DNA of 64,000 bases from Amycolatopsis nigrescens CSC17Ta-90 (GTDB lineage: Bacteria > Actinomycetota > Actinomycetes > Mycobacteriales > Pseudonocardiaceae): positions 6,324,157 to 6,388,156 of the forward strand of contig NZ_ARVW01000001.1 in the NCBI RefSeq assembly GCF_000384315.1. Reading direction: 5' to 3'. The translations under genes and the position numbers were made by a program. The notes beneath the pieces were generated by a model. That model worked only from the letters and a program-made list of their open reading frames with translations, was not told the origin of the DNA and ran no database searches. Positions within the stretch are counted from its first letter, which is position 1. Each line of letters opens with the position of its first letter. Below, one piece after another: positions 16,819-25,443 of this stretch.

Positions 16819-17843
16819 TGAGATCCAAGACGCTCGCGCTGGTCGGGCTGCTGGCCGTAGTGCTCGCCGGTTGTGGCGGTACCGCCGGCGGCTCGGCAGA
16901 GAACACCGTCACGCTGTACACAGTGGACGGTCTGGAAGACTGGTACACCAAACGTTTCGAGGAGTTCAAGGCGCAGACCGGGATCACCGTGCAGGTGGTC
17001 ACGGCGGGCTCCGGCGAGGTTGCTTCCCGGGTGGAGCGGGAGAAGGCCAACCCGCAGGCCGACGTGCTGGTGACGCTTCCCCCGTTCATCCAGCGGGCGG
17101 CCGCGGCCGGAGTGCTCACGCCGTCCGCGATCGCCGGGGTGGACCAGGTGCCGGCTCCGTTGCGCGACCAGCAGGGCCGCTACGCCGCGATGGTCGACAA
17201 CCACCTCGACTTCATCTACCACCCGGGCCAGGCCGGTCCGCCGCCGCGCACCTGGGACGACCTGCTCGACCCGCGGTTCCAGGGCAAGATCCAGTACTCC
17301 ACCCCCGGTGAGGCCGGGGACGGCACCGCGGTGCTGCTGCTCCTGCAGCACGTGCTCGGCGAGCAGGGCGCGCTGGACTACCTCGCCAGGCTGGAGGCGA
17401 ACAACGTCGGGCCGTCCTCGTCCACCGGCAAGCTGCAACCCAAGGTGGCCAAGGGCGAGCTGGCGGTGGCCAACGGCGACGTGCAGATGAACCTCGCCGA
17501 ACTGGACTCGGGCGGCGGCGGCTTCGAGCTCTTCTTCCCAGCCGACGCGAACGGGAAGCGGACCACCCTTTCGCTGCCGTACTACGCCGGTCAGGTCACC
17601 GGCGGTCCGCACGCGGACAACGCGAAGAAGCTGCTGGACTTCCTCTTCTCGGCCGAGGTGCAGGCGAAAACCCTGGAGGCATACGGCACCCCGACCCGTG
17701 CCGACGTCACCACCGACGGGCCGCAGGCGCGGAAGGTGCAGGCGGTGCTGGACGGGGTCGAGGTCTGGCAGGCCGACTGGACCGCGGTGCTCGGCAGGCT
17801 GGACGCCGACCTCGCCGCCTACAAGAAGGCCGTGGGCCGGTGA
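16818..17843 (+). CDS. 2-aminoethylphosphonate-type ABC transporter substrate-binding lipoprotein
   Basis: A 341-residue periplasmic-binding-fold protein. The N-terminus is a lipoprotein signal with lipobox LAGC (Cys19), so it is anchored outside the membrane. The body resembles iron/AEP-type binding proteins (VTLYTVDGLEDWYTKRFEEF, TWDDLLDPRFQGKIQYSTPG, GQVTGGPHADNAKKLLDFLF). Placement directly after the phosphonatase-like gene and before an ATPase and two permeases gives the specificity call. It overlaps the ATPase gene by GTGA. Ferric iron uptake is the main alternative by family, but the enzyme neighbours favour a phosphonate. Confidence 0.83.
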   Translation: MRSKTLALVGLLAVVLAGCGGTAGGSAENTVTLYTVDGLEDWYTKRFEEFKAQTGITVQVVTAGSGEVASRVEREKANPQADVLVTLPPFIQRAAAAGVLTPSAIAGVDQVPAPLRDQQGRYAAMVDNHLDFIYHPGQAGPPPRTWDDLLDPRFQGKIQYSTPGEAGDGTAVLLLLQHVLGEQGALDYLARLEANNVGPSSSTGKLQPKVAKGELAVANGDVQMNLAELDSGGGGFELFFPADANGKRTTLSLPYYAGQVTGGPHADNAKKLLDFLFSAEVQAKTLEAYGTPTRADVTTDGPQARKVQAVLDGVEVWQADWTAVLGRLDADLAAYKKAVGR

Positions 17844-18847
17844 CTCCCGCGGTCGAGCTGCGCGACCTGTCGGTCCATTTCGGACAGACCTTGGCGCTGT
17901 CCCGGCTCAACCTGACCGTGCGCCGGGGCGAGACGATGGCCCTGCTCGGCCCTTCCGGGTCCGGGAAGTCGACCGCGCTGAAGGCGCTGGCCGGGTTCGT
18001 CCGGCCCAGCACGGGACGGGTGCTGCTCGACGGCACCGACGTGACCGGCCTGCCGCCGTACCGCCGGGGTCTCGGCGTGGTGGTGCAGAGCTACGCGTTG
18101 TTCCCGCATCTGCGCGTGGCCGACAACGTCGCCTTCGGCCTGCGGGCGCGGAAACTGCCGCGGGCGCAGGTGGCCGACCGGGTGCGGGAAGTGCTCGAGC
18201 TGGTCGGCATGGGCGGGTTCGCGCGCCGGTTCCCGCGCCAGCTCTCCGGCGGCCAGCAGCAGCGGGTGGCCATCGCCAGGGCGCTGGCCATCCGGCCGAA
18301 GGTGCTGCTGCTGGACGAGCCGCTGTCCGCACTGGACGCCGCGCTGCGCGAGGAGCTGGTGGCCGAGCTGCTCCGGCTGCGCGCCGAACTGCCGGACACC
18401 ACGCTGATCTACGTCACGCACGACCAGAGCGAAGCGCTCGCGCTGGCCGACCGGATCGCGGTGCTGGCCGACGCGCGACTGGTCGAGGAAGGCCCGGCCG
18501 AACGGTTGTACCACCGGCCGGAAACCGAGTTCACCGCCGGTTTCCTCGGCGCGTCCAACCTGATCCCCGCCGAGCTGCTCCATGAAGGCGGGGCCGAGTT
18601 GGTCGCGGTGCGGCCGCACCGGATCGCGGTGCACGCCGACCCGGCCACCGGGGCGTTGACCGCGCGGCTGGTCGGCGTGCGGTGGCGCGGCAGCGACTAC
18701 CGGCTGGAGCTGGAGCTGGCGACCCCGGCGGGGCCGCGCCGCATCCGCGCGGACGTGCCGGAGGTGGCCGGGCTGCCCGCGGTTGGCACCGCGGTCGGAC
18801 TGTCCATTCCGGACGGTTGCACGCTGGTCCCGGCCGGTCTCCGATGA
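17840..18847 (+). CDS. ABC transporter ATPase, aminoethylphosphonate-type importer
   Basis: A 335-residue ATPase of the spermidine/iron/AEP importer class. Walker A is GPSGSGKST (about residue 36), the Q-loop is [11 protein letters not shown], the signature is [15 protein letters not shown], Walker B is [12 protein letters not shown], and the switch His is in [15 protein letters not shown]. The last ~100 residues form a TOBE-like regulatory domain ([15 protein letters not shown]). It is translationally coupled on both sides (GTGA with the binding protein, ATGA with the first permease). It energises uptake through the two permeases that follow. Confidence 0.9.
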   Translation: MTPAVELRDLSVHFGQTLALSRLNLTVRRGETMALLGPSGSGKSTALKALAGFVRPSTGRVLLDGTDVTGLPPYRRGLGVVVQSYALFPHLRVADNVAFGLRARKLPRAQVADRVREVLELVGMGGFARRFPRQLSGGQQQRVAIARALAIRPKVLLLDEPLSALDAALREELVAELLRLRAELPDTTLIYVTHDQSEALALADRIAVLADARLVEEGPAERLYHRPETEFTAGFLGASNLIPAELLHEGGAELVAVRPHRIAVHADPATGALTARLVGVRWRGSDYRLELELATPAGPRRIRADVPEVAGLPAVGTAVGLSIPDGCTLVPAGLR

Positions 18848-19725
18848 CCGCCGAGGTTTTGTCGCGGGCCCCGCGGCAGGCGCCCCGCCCGGAGTCCCCG
18901 CCGGGGCGCCCGCTCCGGTGGGTCTGGCTGCTGCCGCCGCTGGTGGTGCTGCTCGGCTTCTTCGGCTACCCGCTGGTGCTGGTGGTCCGCCAGTCGCTGC
19001 TGTCCGGCAGCGGCGAGTTCGGATTCTCGGTGTGGCGCGAAGTGGTCACCTCGGCCGAGTTCGCGGACGCGGTCTGGCGGACGATCTCGCTCGCGCTCGG
19101 CACCACCGCGGGCTGCGTCCTGCTGGGCACCTTCCTGGCACTGGTGATCGCCTTCGTGCCGTTTCCCGGCGCCCGCCTGCTGTCCAGGCTGGTGGACACG
19201 GTGCTCGCCTTCCCGTCCTTCCTGATCGCGCTCGCGTTCACCTTCCTCTACGGCGGGGCCGGCGTACTGGGCGCACTGTTCGGCACCTCGGGCGGTTTCC
19301 TCTACTCGCCGTGGGGCGTGCTGCTCGCGGAGATCACCTTCTACACCCCGTTCGTGCTGCGGCCCGCGCTGGCCGCGTTCGGCCAGGTCTCCGGCGCGCA
19401 GCTGGACGTGGCGGCCAGCCTTGGCGCGCGGCCGTGGCGGGTGCTGCGGCAGGTGGTGCTCCCGGAGGCACTGCCCGCGCTGGCCTCCGGTGCCTGCCTG
19501 ACCATGCTGCTGGCCGCCAGCGAGTTCGGCATCGTGCTGTTCACCGGCGCCAAGGACGTGCTCACCCTGCCGATCCTGGTCTACAGCAAGGGAATCGTCA
19601 CAGGGGAGTACTCGGCGGCCTGCGTGGTCGCGGTGGTCAATGTGCTGCTGTCGATGACGCTGTACGGCGTGTACCGCTGGGCCGTGTCGAAGGGAGAACG
19701 CCGTGCTGCTGTGGACCCGGCGTAG
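18844..19725 (+). CDS. ABC transporter permease 1, aminoethylphosphonate-type importer
   Basis: A 293-residue membrane protein with about six transmembrane helices and the binding-protein-dependent permease loop (DVAASLGARPWRVLRQVVLPEALPAL split across residues ~205-230), the site that docks the ATPase. It starts at ATG 18844, overlapping the ATPase stop. It ends 23 bases inside the second permease gene. With the neighbouring permease it forms the heterodimeric channel. Confidence 0.88.
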   Translation: MTAEVLSRAPRQAPRPESPPGRPLRWVWLLPPLVVLLGFFGYPLVLVVRQSLLSGSGEFGFSVWREVVTSAEFADAVWRTISLALGTTAGCVLLGTFLALVIAFVPFPGARLLSRLVDTVLAFPSFLIALAFTFLYGGAGVLGALFGTSGGFLYSPWGVLLAEITFYTPFVLRPALAAFGQVSGAQLDVAASLGARPWRVLRQVVLPEALPALASGACLTMLLAASEFGIVLFTGAKDVLTLPILVYSKGIVTGEYSAACVVAVVNVLLSMTLYGVYRWAVSKGERRAAVDPA

Positions 19726-20509
19726 CAAGCTGCTGGCCTGGGCCGTGTTCGCGGTGCTGTTCACCGTGATCGTGCTGGCCCCGCTGGTGATGATCGTGCT
19801 CGCGTCGGTGGCGGGCTCGTGGACCGGGGCGCTGCCCGGCGCGCTGACCGGGGCGCATTTCGCCGAGGCGCTCTCCGGCGAGAACCTGGCCAGCCTGTCG
19901 GTCAGCGTGCAGACCGGGCTGATCGCGTCCGCGGGCTCGGTGCTGCTCGGCACCTGGGGCGCGCTGGCCGTGCCCGAGGTGTCCCGGGTTCCACCATGGC
20001 TGCGGCGGATCGTGGACACCGTGTTCCACCTGCCGATCGCGGTGCCCTCGGTGGTGCTCGGGCTCGGCCTGCTGGTCGCGTTCAGCGGGCCGCCGCTGAT
20101 CCTGAACGGCACCCGCTGGATCGTGCTGCTCGGGCACCTGATGATCGTGCTGCCGTTCAGCTACAGCACGGTCTCCGCCGCGGTCTCCCGTGCCGACCCG
20201 CTGCTGGCGCAGGCCGCGGCCAGCCTCGGCGCGCCGCCGGCGATGGTGCTGCTGCGGGTCCGGCTGCCGGTGCTGCTGCCCGCGATGTCCGCCTCGGCCG
20301 GGCTGGCGCTGGCGATGTCGATGGGGGAGCTGGGCGCGACCATGATGCTGTACCCGCCGGACTGGCGGACCCTGCCGGCCGGGATCTTCGCGCTGACCGC
20401 ACGCGGGCAGGTCTTCCTCGCCTCGGCCAGCACGGTGTTGCTGCTGGTGGTGACCCTGGCCGGGCTGGTCGCGGTCGGGCTGCTGCGCGGGCGCACCGCG
20501 GAAAGGTGA
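19703..20509 (+). CDS. ABC transporter permease 2, aminoethylphosphonate-type importer
   Basis: A 268-residue membrane protein with about six helices and the EAA-type loop QAAASLGAPPAMVLLRVRLP near residue 175. It begins at a GTG within the first permease gene (23-base overlap) and is the last gene of the operon. A 44-bp gap then separates it from an unrelated lipoprotein gene, and no clear hairpin was seen there, so read-through is possible. Confidence 0.88.
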   Translation: MLLWTRRSKLLAWAVFAVLFTVIVLAPLVMIVLASVAGSWTGALPGALTGAHFAEALSGENLASLSVSVQTGLIASAGSVLLGTWGALAVPEVSRVPPWLRRIVDTVFHLPIAVPSVVLGLGLLVAFSGPPLILNGTRWIVLLGHLMIVLPFSYSTVSAAVSRADPLLAQAAASLGAPPAMVLLRVRLPVLLPAMSASAGLALAMSMGELGATMMLYPPDWRTLPAGIFALTARGQVFLASASTVLLLVVTLAGLVAVGLLRGRTAER

Positions 20510-20553
20510 GCCGTGGTGCAACCCGATCCGGTGCCGGGTCCGTCTTCGAGGGC

Positions 20554-21087
20554 ATGAACTGGAAAACAACGCTCGCTGGCGCAGGACTGGTCCTGATCGC
20601 GGGGACGGCCTGTGCCAGCCCAGCCAACGGAAACCTGCCCGCTCAGGCTCCTCCGGAGATGTCCGGTGGCCAGGGTGTCTCGCCGGCGCCGCCGAGCTCG
20701 GCACCCGGTGAGGAGCCCCGACCGGCACCGCCGCTGCCCAGCGCACCAGGTCAGCCGGTGCAGCCGCCGCCGGACGCCGCGGCGGCCCCGCTGCCGGCCG
20801 CCCAGCTGGACGCGAACGCGTTGCCGGAAAGCTATCCGAAGCAGCTCAGCACCGTCGGGGACGGCCGCACGCTGACCATCAAGGCCGAGGAAGGCGGCTG
20901 TGGCAAGGCCAGCGCGGAGATCAAGGACCAGAACCCGCAACGGGTGGTGCTGAACCTGGTGGAGACCACGCCGTCCACCAAGCAGATGTGCACAATGGAC
21001 ATCCGCTACCCGGTGCTGAACGTGCAACTCGCCGAGCCGCTCGGCCAGCGGGTCGTGGAGTTGCACAGCGAGCAGCGCAAGAGCTGA
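20554..21087 (+). CDS. Pro-rich secreted/lipoprotein of unknown function
   Basis: A 177-residue protein starting MNWKTTLAGAGLVLIAGTACAS, a secretion signal with a Cys at residue 20 that could be lipidated, though the lipobox (GTAC) is weak. Residues ~25-90 are Pro/Ala-rich and probably extended in the cell wall. The C-terminal ~90 residues form a small domain with two Cys (GGCGKASAEI and TKQMCTMDIRYPVL) that could form a disulfide. No function is recognised. It follows the phosphonate operon on the same strand and precedes the SRPBCC gene by 14 bases. Confidence 0.75.
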   Translation: MNWKTTLAGAGLVLIAGTACASPANGNLPAQAPPEMSGGQGVSPAPPSSAPGEEPRPAPPLPSAPGQPVQPPPDAAAAPLPAAQLDANALPESYPKQLSTVGDGRTLTIKAEEGGCGKASAEIKDQNPQRVVLNLVETTPSTKQMCTMDIRYPVLNVQLAEPLGQRVVELHSEQRKS

Positions 21088-21101
21088 CCTACTCTTGAGT
21101 A

Positions 21102-21539
21102 ATGAACGCACGACAGGTCTCGGTGACGAAAACGATCGCCACCTCACCGGAGAAGATCTTCGAGCTGCTCACCGACCCGGCTCAGCATCCGGTGATCGAT
21201 GGCTCCGGCTCGGTGCGGGCCGCCCGACCAGGCGGCCCGCACCGGCTCGAGCTGGGCTCGAAGTTCGGCATGGACATGAAGCTCGGCGCCTCGTACAAGA
21301 TCCTGAACACCGTGGTCGAGTACGAGGAGAACAGGCTCATCGCCTGGCGCCACTTCAACGGCCACCGCTGGCGCTGGGCGCTGAAGCCGCTGGAGAACGG
21401 CCACACGGAAGTCACCGAGACTTTCGACTGGTCCACCGCCAGGACGCCATGGCTGATCGGCCTCAGCTGGTTCCCCAAGCAGAACAAGCAGGGCATCGAG
21501 CGCACCCTCGCCAACCTGGCGCAGATGTTCCCTCCCTGA
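21102..21539 (+). CDS. SRPBCC (polyketide cyclase/dehydrase-like) family protein
   Basis: A 145-residue START/Bet v1-fold protein. The opening VSVTKTIATSPEKIFELLTDPAQHPVIDG and later VEYEENRLIAWRHFNGHRWRWALKPLENGHTEVTETFDW (read in parts) follow the usual SRPBCC pattern of a hydrophobic ligand cavity. No catalytic residues can be assigned, and such proteins have many roles. The ATG is 14 bases after the lipoprotein stop, suggesting co-transcription. A 44-bp palindrome follows its stop. Confidence 0.78.
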   Translation: MNARQVSVTKTIATSPEKIFELLTDPAQHPVIDGSGSVRAARPGGPHRLELGSKFGMDMKLGASYKILNTVVEYEENRLIAWRHFNGHRWRWALKPLENGHTEVTETFDWSTARTPWLIGLSWFPKQNKQGIERTLANLAQMFPP

Positions 21540-21541
21540 CC

Positions 21542-21585
21542 TCGTGAGTGAAAAGCGTTGCTCCGGCAACACTTTTCACTCACGA
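21542..21585. repeat. 44-bp palindromic repeat, copy 2 of 5
   Basis: Same arms as copy 1 (TCGTGAGTGAAAA on the left, CAACACTTTTCACTCACGA on the right) with loop TCCG. It lies between convergent 3' ends (SRPBCC gene and fumarase). Probable bidirectional terminator. Confidence 0.85.
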
Positions 21586-21608
21586 CGTCTGAGCTGCGGA
21601 AACGTCGG

Positions 21609-23291
21609 CTAGCTGCGGAAGCTGACCTGCAGCAGTGGCTCCGAGGTGGCTTCGAAGAAGTCGTTGCCCTTGTCGTCGATCACGATGAACGCGGGGAAGT
21701 CCGCCACCTCGATCTTCCACACCGCCTCCATGCCGAGCTCGGCGTACTCCAGCACGTCCACCTGCTTGATGCAGTCCTGCGCCAGCCGCGCGGCCGGGCC
21801 ACCGATCGAGCCGAGGTAGAACCCGCCGTGCTCGCGGCAGGCCGCGGTCACCTTCTTCGACCGGTTGCCCTTCGCCAGCATCACCAGCGAGCCACCGGCA
21901 GCCTGGAACTGCTCCACGTAGGAGTCCATCCGGCCCGCTGTGGTCGGCCCGAACGAGCCGGAGGCGTAGCCCTCGGGGGTCTTCGCCGGACCCGCGTAGT
22001 ACACCGGGTGGTCCCGCAGGTACTGCGGCATCGGCTCGCCGGCGTCCAGCCGTTCGGCGATCTTGGCGTGCGCGATGTCCCTGGCCACCACCAGCGGCCC
22101 GGTCAGCGACAGCCTGGTCTTCACCGGCAGCCGGGACAGCTGGGCGCGGATCTCGTCCATCGGCCGATTCAGGTCCACCTCGACCACCTCCTCGGACAGC
22201 TCGTCCCCGGTGACCTCCGGCAGGAACCGCGCGGGGTCCCGCTCCAGCTGCTCGATGAACACCCCGTCGGCGGTGATCTTCGCCTTGGCCTGGCGGTCCG
22301 CCGAACAGGACACCGCGACCCCGACCGGACAGGACGCGCCGTGCCTCGGCAGCCGGATCACCCGCACGTCGTGGCAGAAGTACTTGCCGCCGAACTGCGC
22401 GCCGATGCCGAAGTTCCTGGTCAGCTCCAGCACCTGCTGTTCGAGGTCCACATCGCGGAACCCGTGGCCCAGCGCGGAACCCTCGCGCGGCAGGTCGTCC
22501 AGGTACCTGGCGGACGCCAGCTTCGCGACCTTGAGGTTGAACTCCGCGGACATCCCGCCGACCACGATCGCCAGGTGGTACGGCGGGCAGGCCGCGGTGC
22601 CGAGGCCGCGCAGCTTCTCGTCCAGGAACTTGGCCAGCCGCTTGGGGTTCAGCACCGCCTTGGTCTCCTGGTACAGGAAGGTCTTGTTCGCGCTGCCGCC
22701 GCCCTTGGCCATGAACAGGAACTCGTACGAAGGAGAACCACCAGCAGTGTCATCCTTGTGGTACAGCTCGATCTGCGCGGGCAGGTTGGTGCCGGTGTTG
22801 CGTTCCTCCCAGAAGTTCACCGGGGCCATCTGCGAGTACCGCAGGTTCAGCTGCTGGTAGGCGTCGAACACGCCCCGCGCCAGCGCTTCCTCGTCGTTGC
22901 CGCCGGTCAGCACGCCCTCGCTGCGCTTGCCGAGCACGATCGCGGTGCCGGTGTCCTGGCACATCGGCAGCACCCCGCCCGCCGAGATCGCGGCGTTGCG
23001 CAACAGATCCATCGCGACGAACCGGTCGTTGCCGCTGGCCTCCGGGTCGTCCACGATGGCGCGCAGCTGCGCCAGATGTGACGAACGTAACAGGTGCTGG
23101 ATGTCGGTGATCGCGGTGCGGGCCAGCGCGGTCAGCGCCGCCGGCTCGACTTCGAGGAACTTCCGGCCCGCCGCTTCGACGACGCGCACGCCGTCCGGGC
23201 TGACGAGCCGGTACTCGGTGTGGTTGTCCTTGGCCAGCGGCAGGACTTCGGTGTGCTGAAAAGTGGTGGTGGCAGGCGGTTCGGCAGGCAC
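21609..23291 (-). CDS. class I fumarate hydratase
   Basis: A 560-residue iron-sulfur fumarase that interconverts fumarate and malate in the TCA cycle. The three cluster cysteines are visible in [32 protein letters not shown] and [11 protein letters not shown]. The alpha domain is joined to the beta domain ([34 protein letters not shown]) in one chain, as in the enterobacterial FumA type. The GTG at 23291 gives [11 protein letters not shown] and a normal family length. It is downstream of sigB on the same strand but separated by 343 bp with a terminator. Its cluster makes it oxygen-sensitive; whether a class II enzyme exists elsewhere is unknown. Confidence 0.93.
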   Translation of the reverse strand: MPAEPPATTTFQHTEVLPLAKDNHTEYRLVSPDGVRVVEAAGRKFLEVEPAALTALARTAITDIQHLLRSSHLAQLRAIVDDPEASGNDRFVAMDLLRNAAISAGGVLPMCQDTGTAIVLGKRSEGVLTGGNDEEALARGVFDAYQQLNLRYSQMAPVNFWEERNTGTNLPAQIELYHKDDTAGGSPSYEFLFMAKGGGSANKTFLYQETKAVLNPKRLAKFLDEKLRGLGTAACPPYHLAIVVGGMSAEFNLKVAKLASARYLDDLPREGSALGHGFRDVDLEQQVLELTRNFGIGAQFGGKYFCHDVRVIRLPRHGASCPVGVAVSCSADRQAKAKITADGVFIEQLERDPARFLPEVTGDELSEEVVEVDLNRPMDEIRAQLSRLPVKTRLSLTGPLVVARDIAHAKIAERLDAGEPMPQYLRDHPVYYAGPAKTPEGYASGSFGPTTAGRMDSYVEQFQAAGGSLVMLAKGNRSKKVTAACREHGGFYLGSIGGPAARLAQDCIKQVDVLEYAELGMEAVWKIEVADFPAFIVIDDKGNDFFEATSEPLLQVSFRS

Positions 23292-23634
23292 AGCGCGGGC
23301 TCCCTTGCACGCGAATTCGGTGCCACGACCGTACCTTGTGCCGGTTTCACCGCTGAGAGTGCCGCGAAATGTCGGAAGGCCGGGCCCACCCCGACGGACC
23401 CGACCTTCCGGGGAGTGCGATCGGGTGCGAACACCCATCGCGAAGCGCTGCTACCCCAGCGCGAAGACGTCAGTTCTGAAAAACGCCGACTCCGACCGTC
23501 TCGTGACCCAGGTCATAAGTCAACGCTGCCGAACGGGTAATCCTGACCGGCGACCCACAGTGACGTGGTTGCAGTGACGTGGTTCCTGCACTCCGCCCGG
23601 AACCGGGGTGGTTCCGGGCGGAGCCGCCGAGCGA
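23292..23634. other. intergenic region upstream of fumarase
   Basis: 343 bp with no supported gene. It contains the sigB terminator hairpin and a 13-base direct repeat, CAGTGACGTGGTT at 23558-23570 and 23572-23584. The fumarase promoter should be in the part nearer 23292, but no convincing -10/-35 pair was identified. Confidence 0.6.
23591..23623. terminator. hairpin terminator of sigB
   Basis: CTCCGCCCGGAAC and its exact complement (13-bp arms) around CGGGGTG, starting 12 bases beyond the sigB stop codon. Confidence 0.75.
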
Positions 23635-24687
23635 CTAGCTGGCGTAGGCGCGGAGCCGGTCGGCCCGCTCGCCCTGGCGCAGCTTGGACATGACCTCGCG
23701 CTCGATCTGGCGCACCCGCTCGCGGGACAGGCCGAAGTGCTTGCCGATCTGGTCCAGCGTGCGCGGCTGGCCGTCGTCGAGGCCGTAGCGCAGCCGGATT
23801 ACGTGCTGCTCCCGGTCGTCCAGGGTGGCCAGCACCCGGCGCAGATCGTCCTGCAGCAGACCGGAAATGACCGCGCTCTCCGCGTCGGTGGCCTCGGAGT
23901 CCTCGATGAAGTCCCCGAGCGGCGCGTCTTCTTCGGTGCCCACCGGCATGTCCAGGCTTACCGGGTCACGGGCGTGGTCGAGCAGGTCGCTGACCTTTTC
24001 CGCCGCGATGCCCGATTCGGCCGCCAGCTCCTCATTGGTCGCCTCGCGGCCGAGCTGCTGGTGCAGATCGCGCTTGATCCTGGCCAGCTTGTTCACCTGT
24101 TCCACCAGGTGGACGGGCAGCCGGATGGTGCGCCCCTGGTCGGCCATCCCCCTGGTGATGGCCTGGCGGATCCACCAGGTGGCGTAGGTGGAGAACTTGA
24201 ACCCCTTGGAGTAGTCGAACTTCTCCACCGCGCGGATCAGACCCAGGTTCCCCTCCTGGATCAGGTCCAGCAGCGGCATGCCGCGACCGGTGTACCGCTT
24301 GGCCAGCGACACCACCAGGCGCAGGTTCGCCTCGAGCAGGTGGTTTTTCGCCACCTTGCCGTCGCGCACCAGCGCCTTCAGCTCGGTGCGGCGCTTCGGC
24401 GTCGCCTTGGGCGTGCCGGCCTCGGTGTCGAGCATGTGCTGGGCGAACACGCCCGCCTCGATCCGCTTCGCCAGCTCGACCTCGTCCGAGGCGCTGAGCA
24501 GCGCGGTCTTGCCGATACCGTTGAGGTACACGCGCACGAGGTCGGCGGCGGGGCTCTGGGCGTCGAGATCGGCGTCTACGTTGGGTAACGTGGACGTGGC
24601 GGTCTCGATCGCGGGCTCGGGGGCGGGCTGTGGGATCGCGCGCCGGCGGATCCCGCGCGTCTCGCGCTCGAGGGTCTGGACGGACAT
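23635..24687 (-). CDS. sigB: RNA polymerase sigma factor SigB
   Basis: A 350-residue group 2 sigma-70 factor, a non-essential relative of the principal sigma factor used in stress and stationary phase. Region 1.2 starts at [16 protein letters not shown], 2.1-2.4 is [16 protein letters not shown] through [19 protein letters not shown], 3 includes [20 protein letters not shown], and 4.2 is [20 protein letters not shown]. The C-terminal [14 protein letters not shown] agrees with mycobacterial SigB. A strong GGGGAGG ribosome site precedes the ATG. An ECF-type promoter lies about 120 bp upstream, so expression is probably raised by an ECF sigma factor under stress, as for M. tuberculosis sigB. Confidence 0.93.
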   Translation of the reverse strand: MSVQTLERETRGIRRRAIPQPAPEPAIETATSTLPNVDADLDAQSPAADLVRVYLNGIGKTALLSASDEVELAKRIEAGVFAQHMLDTEAGTPKATPKRRTELKALVRDGKVAKNHLLEANLRLVVSLAKRYTGRGMPLLDLIQEGNLGLIRAVEKFDYSKGFKFSTYATWWIRQAITRGMADQGRTIRLPVHLVEQVNKLARIKRDLHQQLGREATNEELAAESGIAAEKVSDLLDHARDPVSLDMPVGTEEDAPLGDFIEDSEATDAESAVISGLLQDDLRRVLATLDDREQHVIRLRYGLDDGQPRTLDQIGKHFGLSRERVRQIEREVMSKLRQGERADRLRAYAS

Positions 24688-24999
24688 TTGCTGCCTCCCC
24701 GGTCACGGGCTGACGTGTTGTTGCGTCACGCCGACTGTGCGTCGCGTCACGAGAGCCTGTGGAGTTCCCGTACCGCGAGTCCAGCTTGCTGGCTGGACAT
24801 CTTGGTCAACGCTGGGGTCTTCCGAATCGTTCCCGCGTCTCACAGGAGATGACGGATGCCGACAGTGCAAGGTTGCTCCACCAAGGCTGAGCTTTTGCTG
24901 AGAACGAGACGAATTCCCCGATCGGTTGTGACGCAAGGATGTGATCCGGGTGGGCTCAGGGCCCGTGAGTGGTTCAGACCGTCGGGCTAGATCTTCCCG
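24688..24999 (-). other. sigB upstream region
   Basis: 312 bp without a supported gene, between dtd (ends at 25000) and sigB. It carries the ECF-type promoter of sigB, a small hairpin GTCCAGC/GCTGGAC at 24779-24798, and two GCGTCACG repeats nearer the gene that fall in the predicted leader. Confidence 0.6.
24808..24834 (-). promoter_or_regulatory. ECF sigma-type promoter of sigB
   Basis: On the minus strand GGGAAC (24834-24829) and CGTT (24811-24808) are separated by exactly 17 bases. This fits the GGAAC-N18-GTT pattern used by SigE/SigH/SigR-type ECF factors. A transcript would start near 24800, giving a leader of about 110 bases. Confidence 0.65.
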
Positions 25000-25443
25000 T
25001 TACACCTCTACGAGCACCGTGAACGGGCCGTCGTTGACGCTCCGTACCGCCATCATTGCGCCGAATGTGCCAGTGCTCACGGTGGCGCCGCGGGCCCGCA
25101 GTTCGGCGACCACGCTCCGCACCAGCGGTTCGGCCGCTTCCGGCCTGGCAGCGGCGGTCCACGATGGACGACGTCCTTTTCGCGTGTCGCCGTAGAGGGT
25201 GAATTGGCTCACCACCAGCAAGGGGGCACCGGTGCTGGCGCAGGACTGCTCGTCGCGCAGTATCCGCAGCTCGTGCAGTTTCCGGGCCATCGTGGCCGCC
25301 TTCTCCGCCGTGTCGTCGGCGTGAATTCCCAGCAGTACCAACAAACCCGGCTCGGTGATGGCACCGACTGTGGCGTCTTCGGCGTCTCCGGCGTCCTGAT
25401 CGGTGACGCTCGCCTCGGTGACCCTGGCCACCACCGCCCTCAT
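25000..25443 (-). CDS. dtd: D-aminoacyl-tRNA deacylase
   Basis: A 147-residue Dtd enzyme that removes D-amino acids (and glycine) from mischarged tRNA. The hallmark SQFTLYGDTRKGRRPSW (usually SQFTLAAD) and the C-terminal Gly-Pro motif NDGPFTVLVEV (usually GPVT) are both present. MRAVVARVTEASVT at the N-terminus is standard. The ATG overlaps the stop of the methyltransferase gene (ATGA), so translation is coupled. The Val-to-Phe change after the Gly-Pro pair is slightly unusual but keeps the backbone motif. Confidence 0.92.
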   Translation of the reverse strand: MRAVVARVTEASVTDQDAGDAEDATVGAITEPGLLVLLGIHADDTAEKAATMARKLHELRILRDEQSCASTGAPLLVVSQFTLYGDTRKGRRPSWTAAARPEAAEPLVRSVVAELRARGATVSTGTFGAMMAVRSVNDGPFTVLVEV

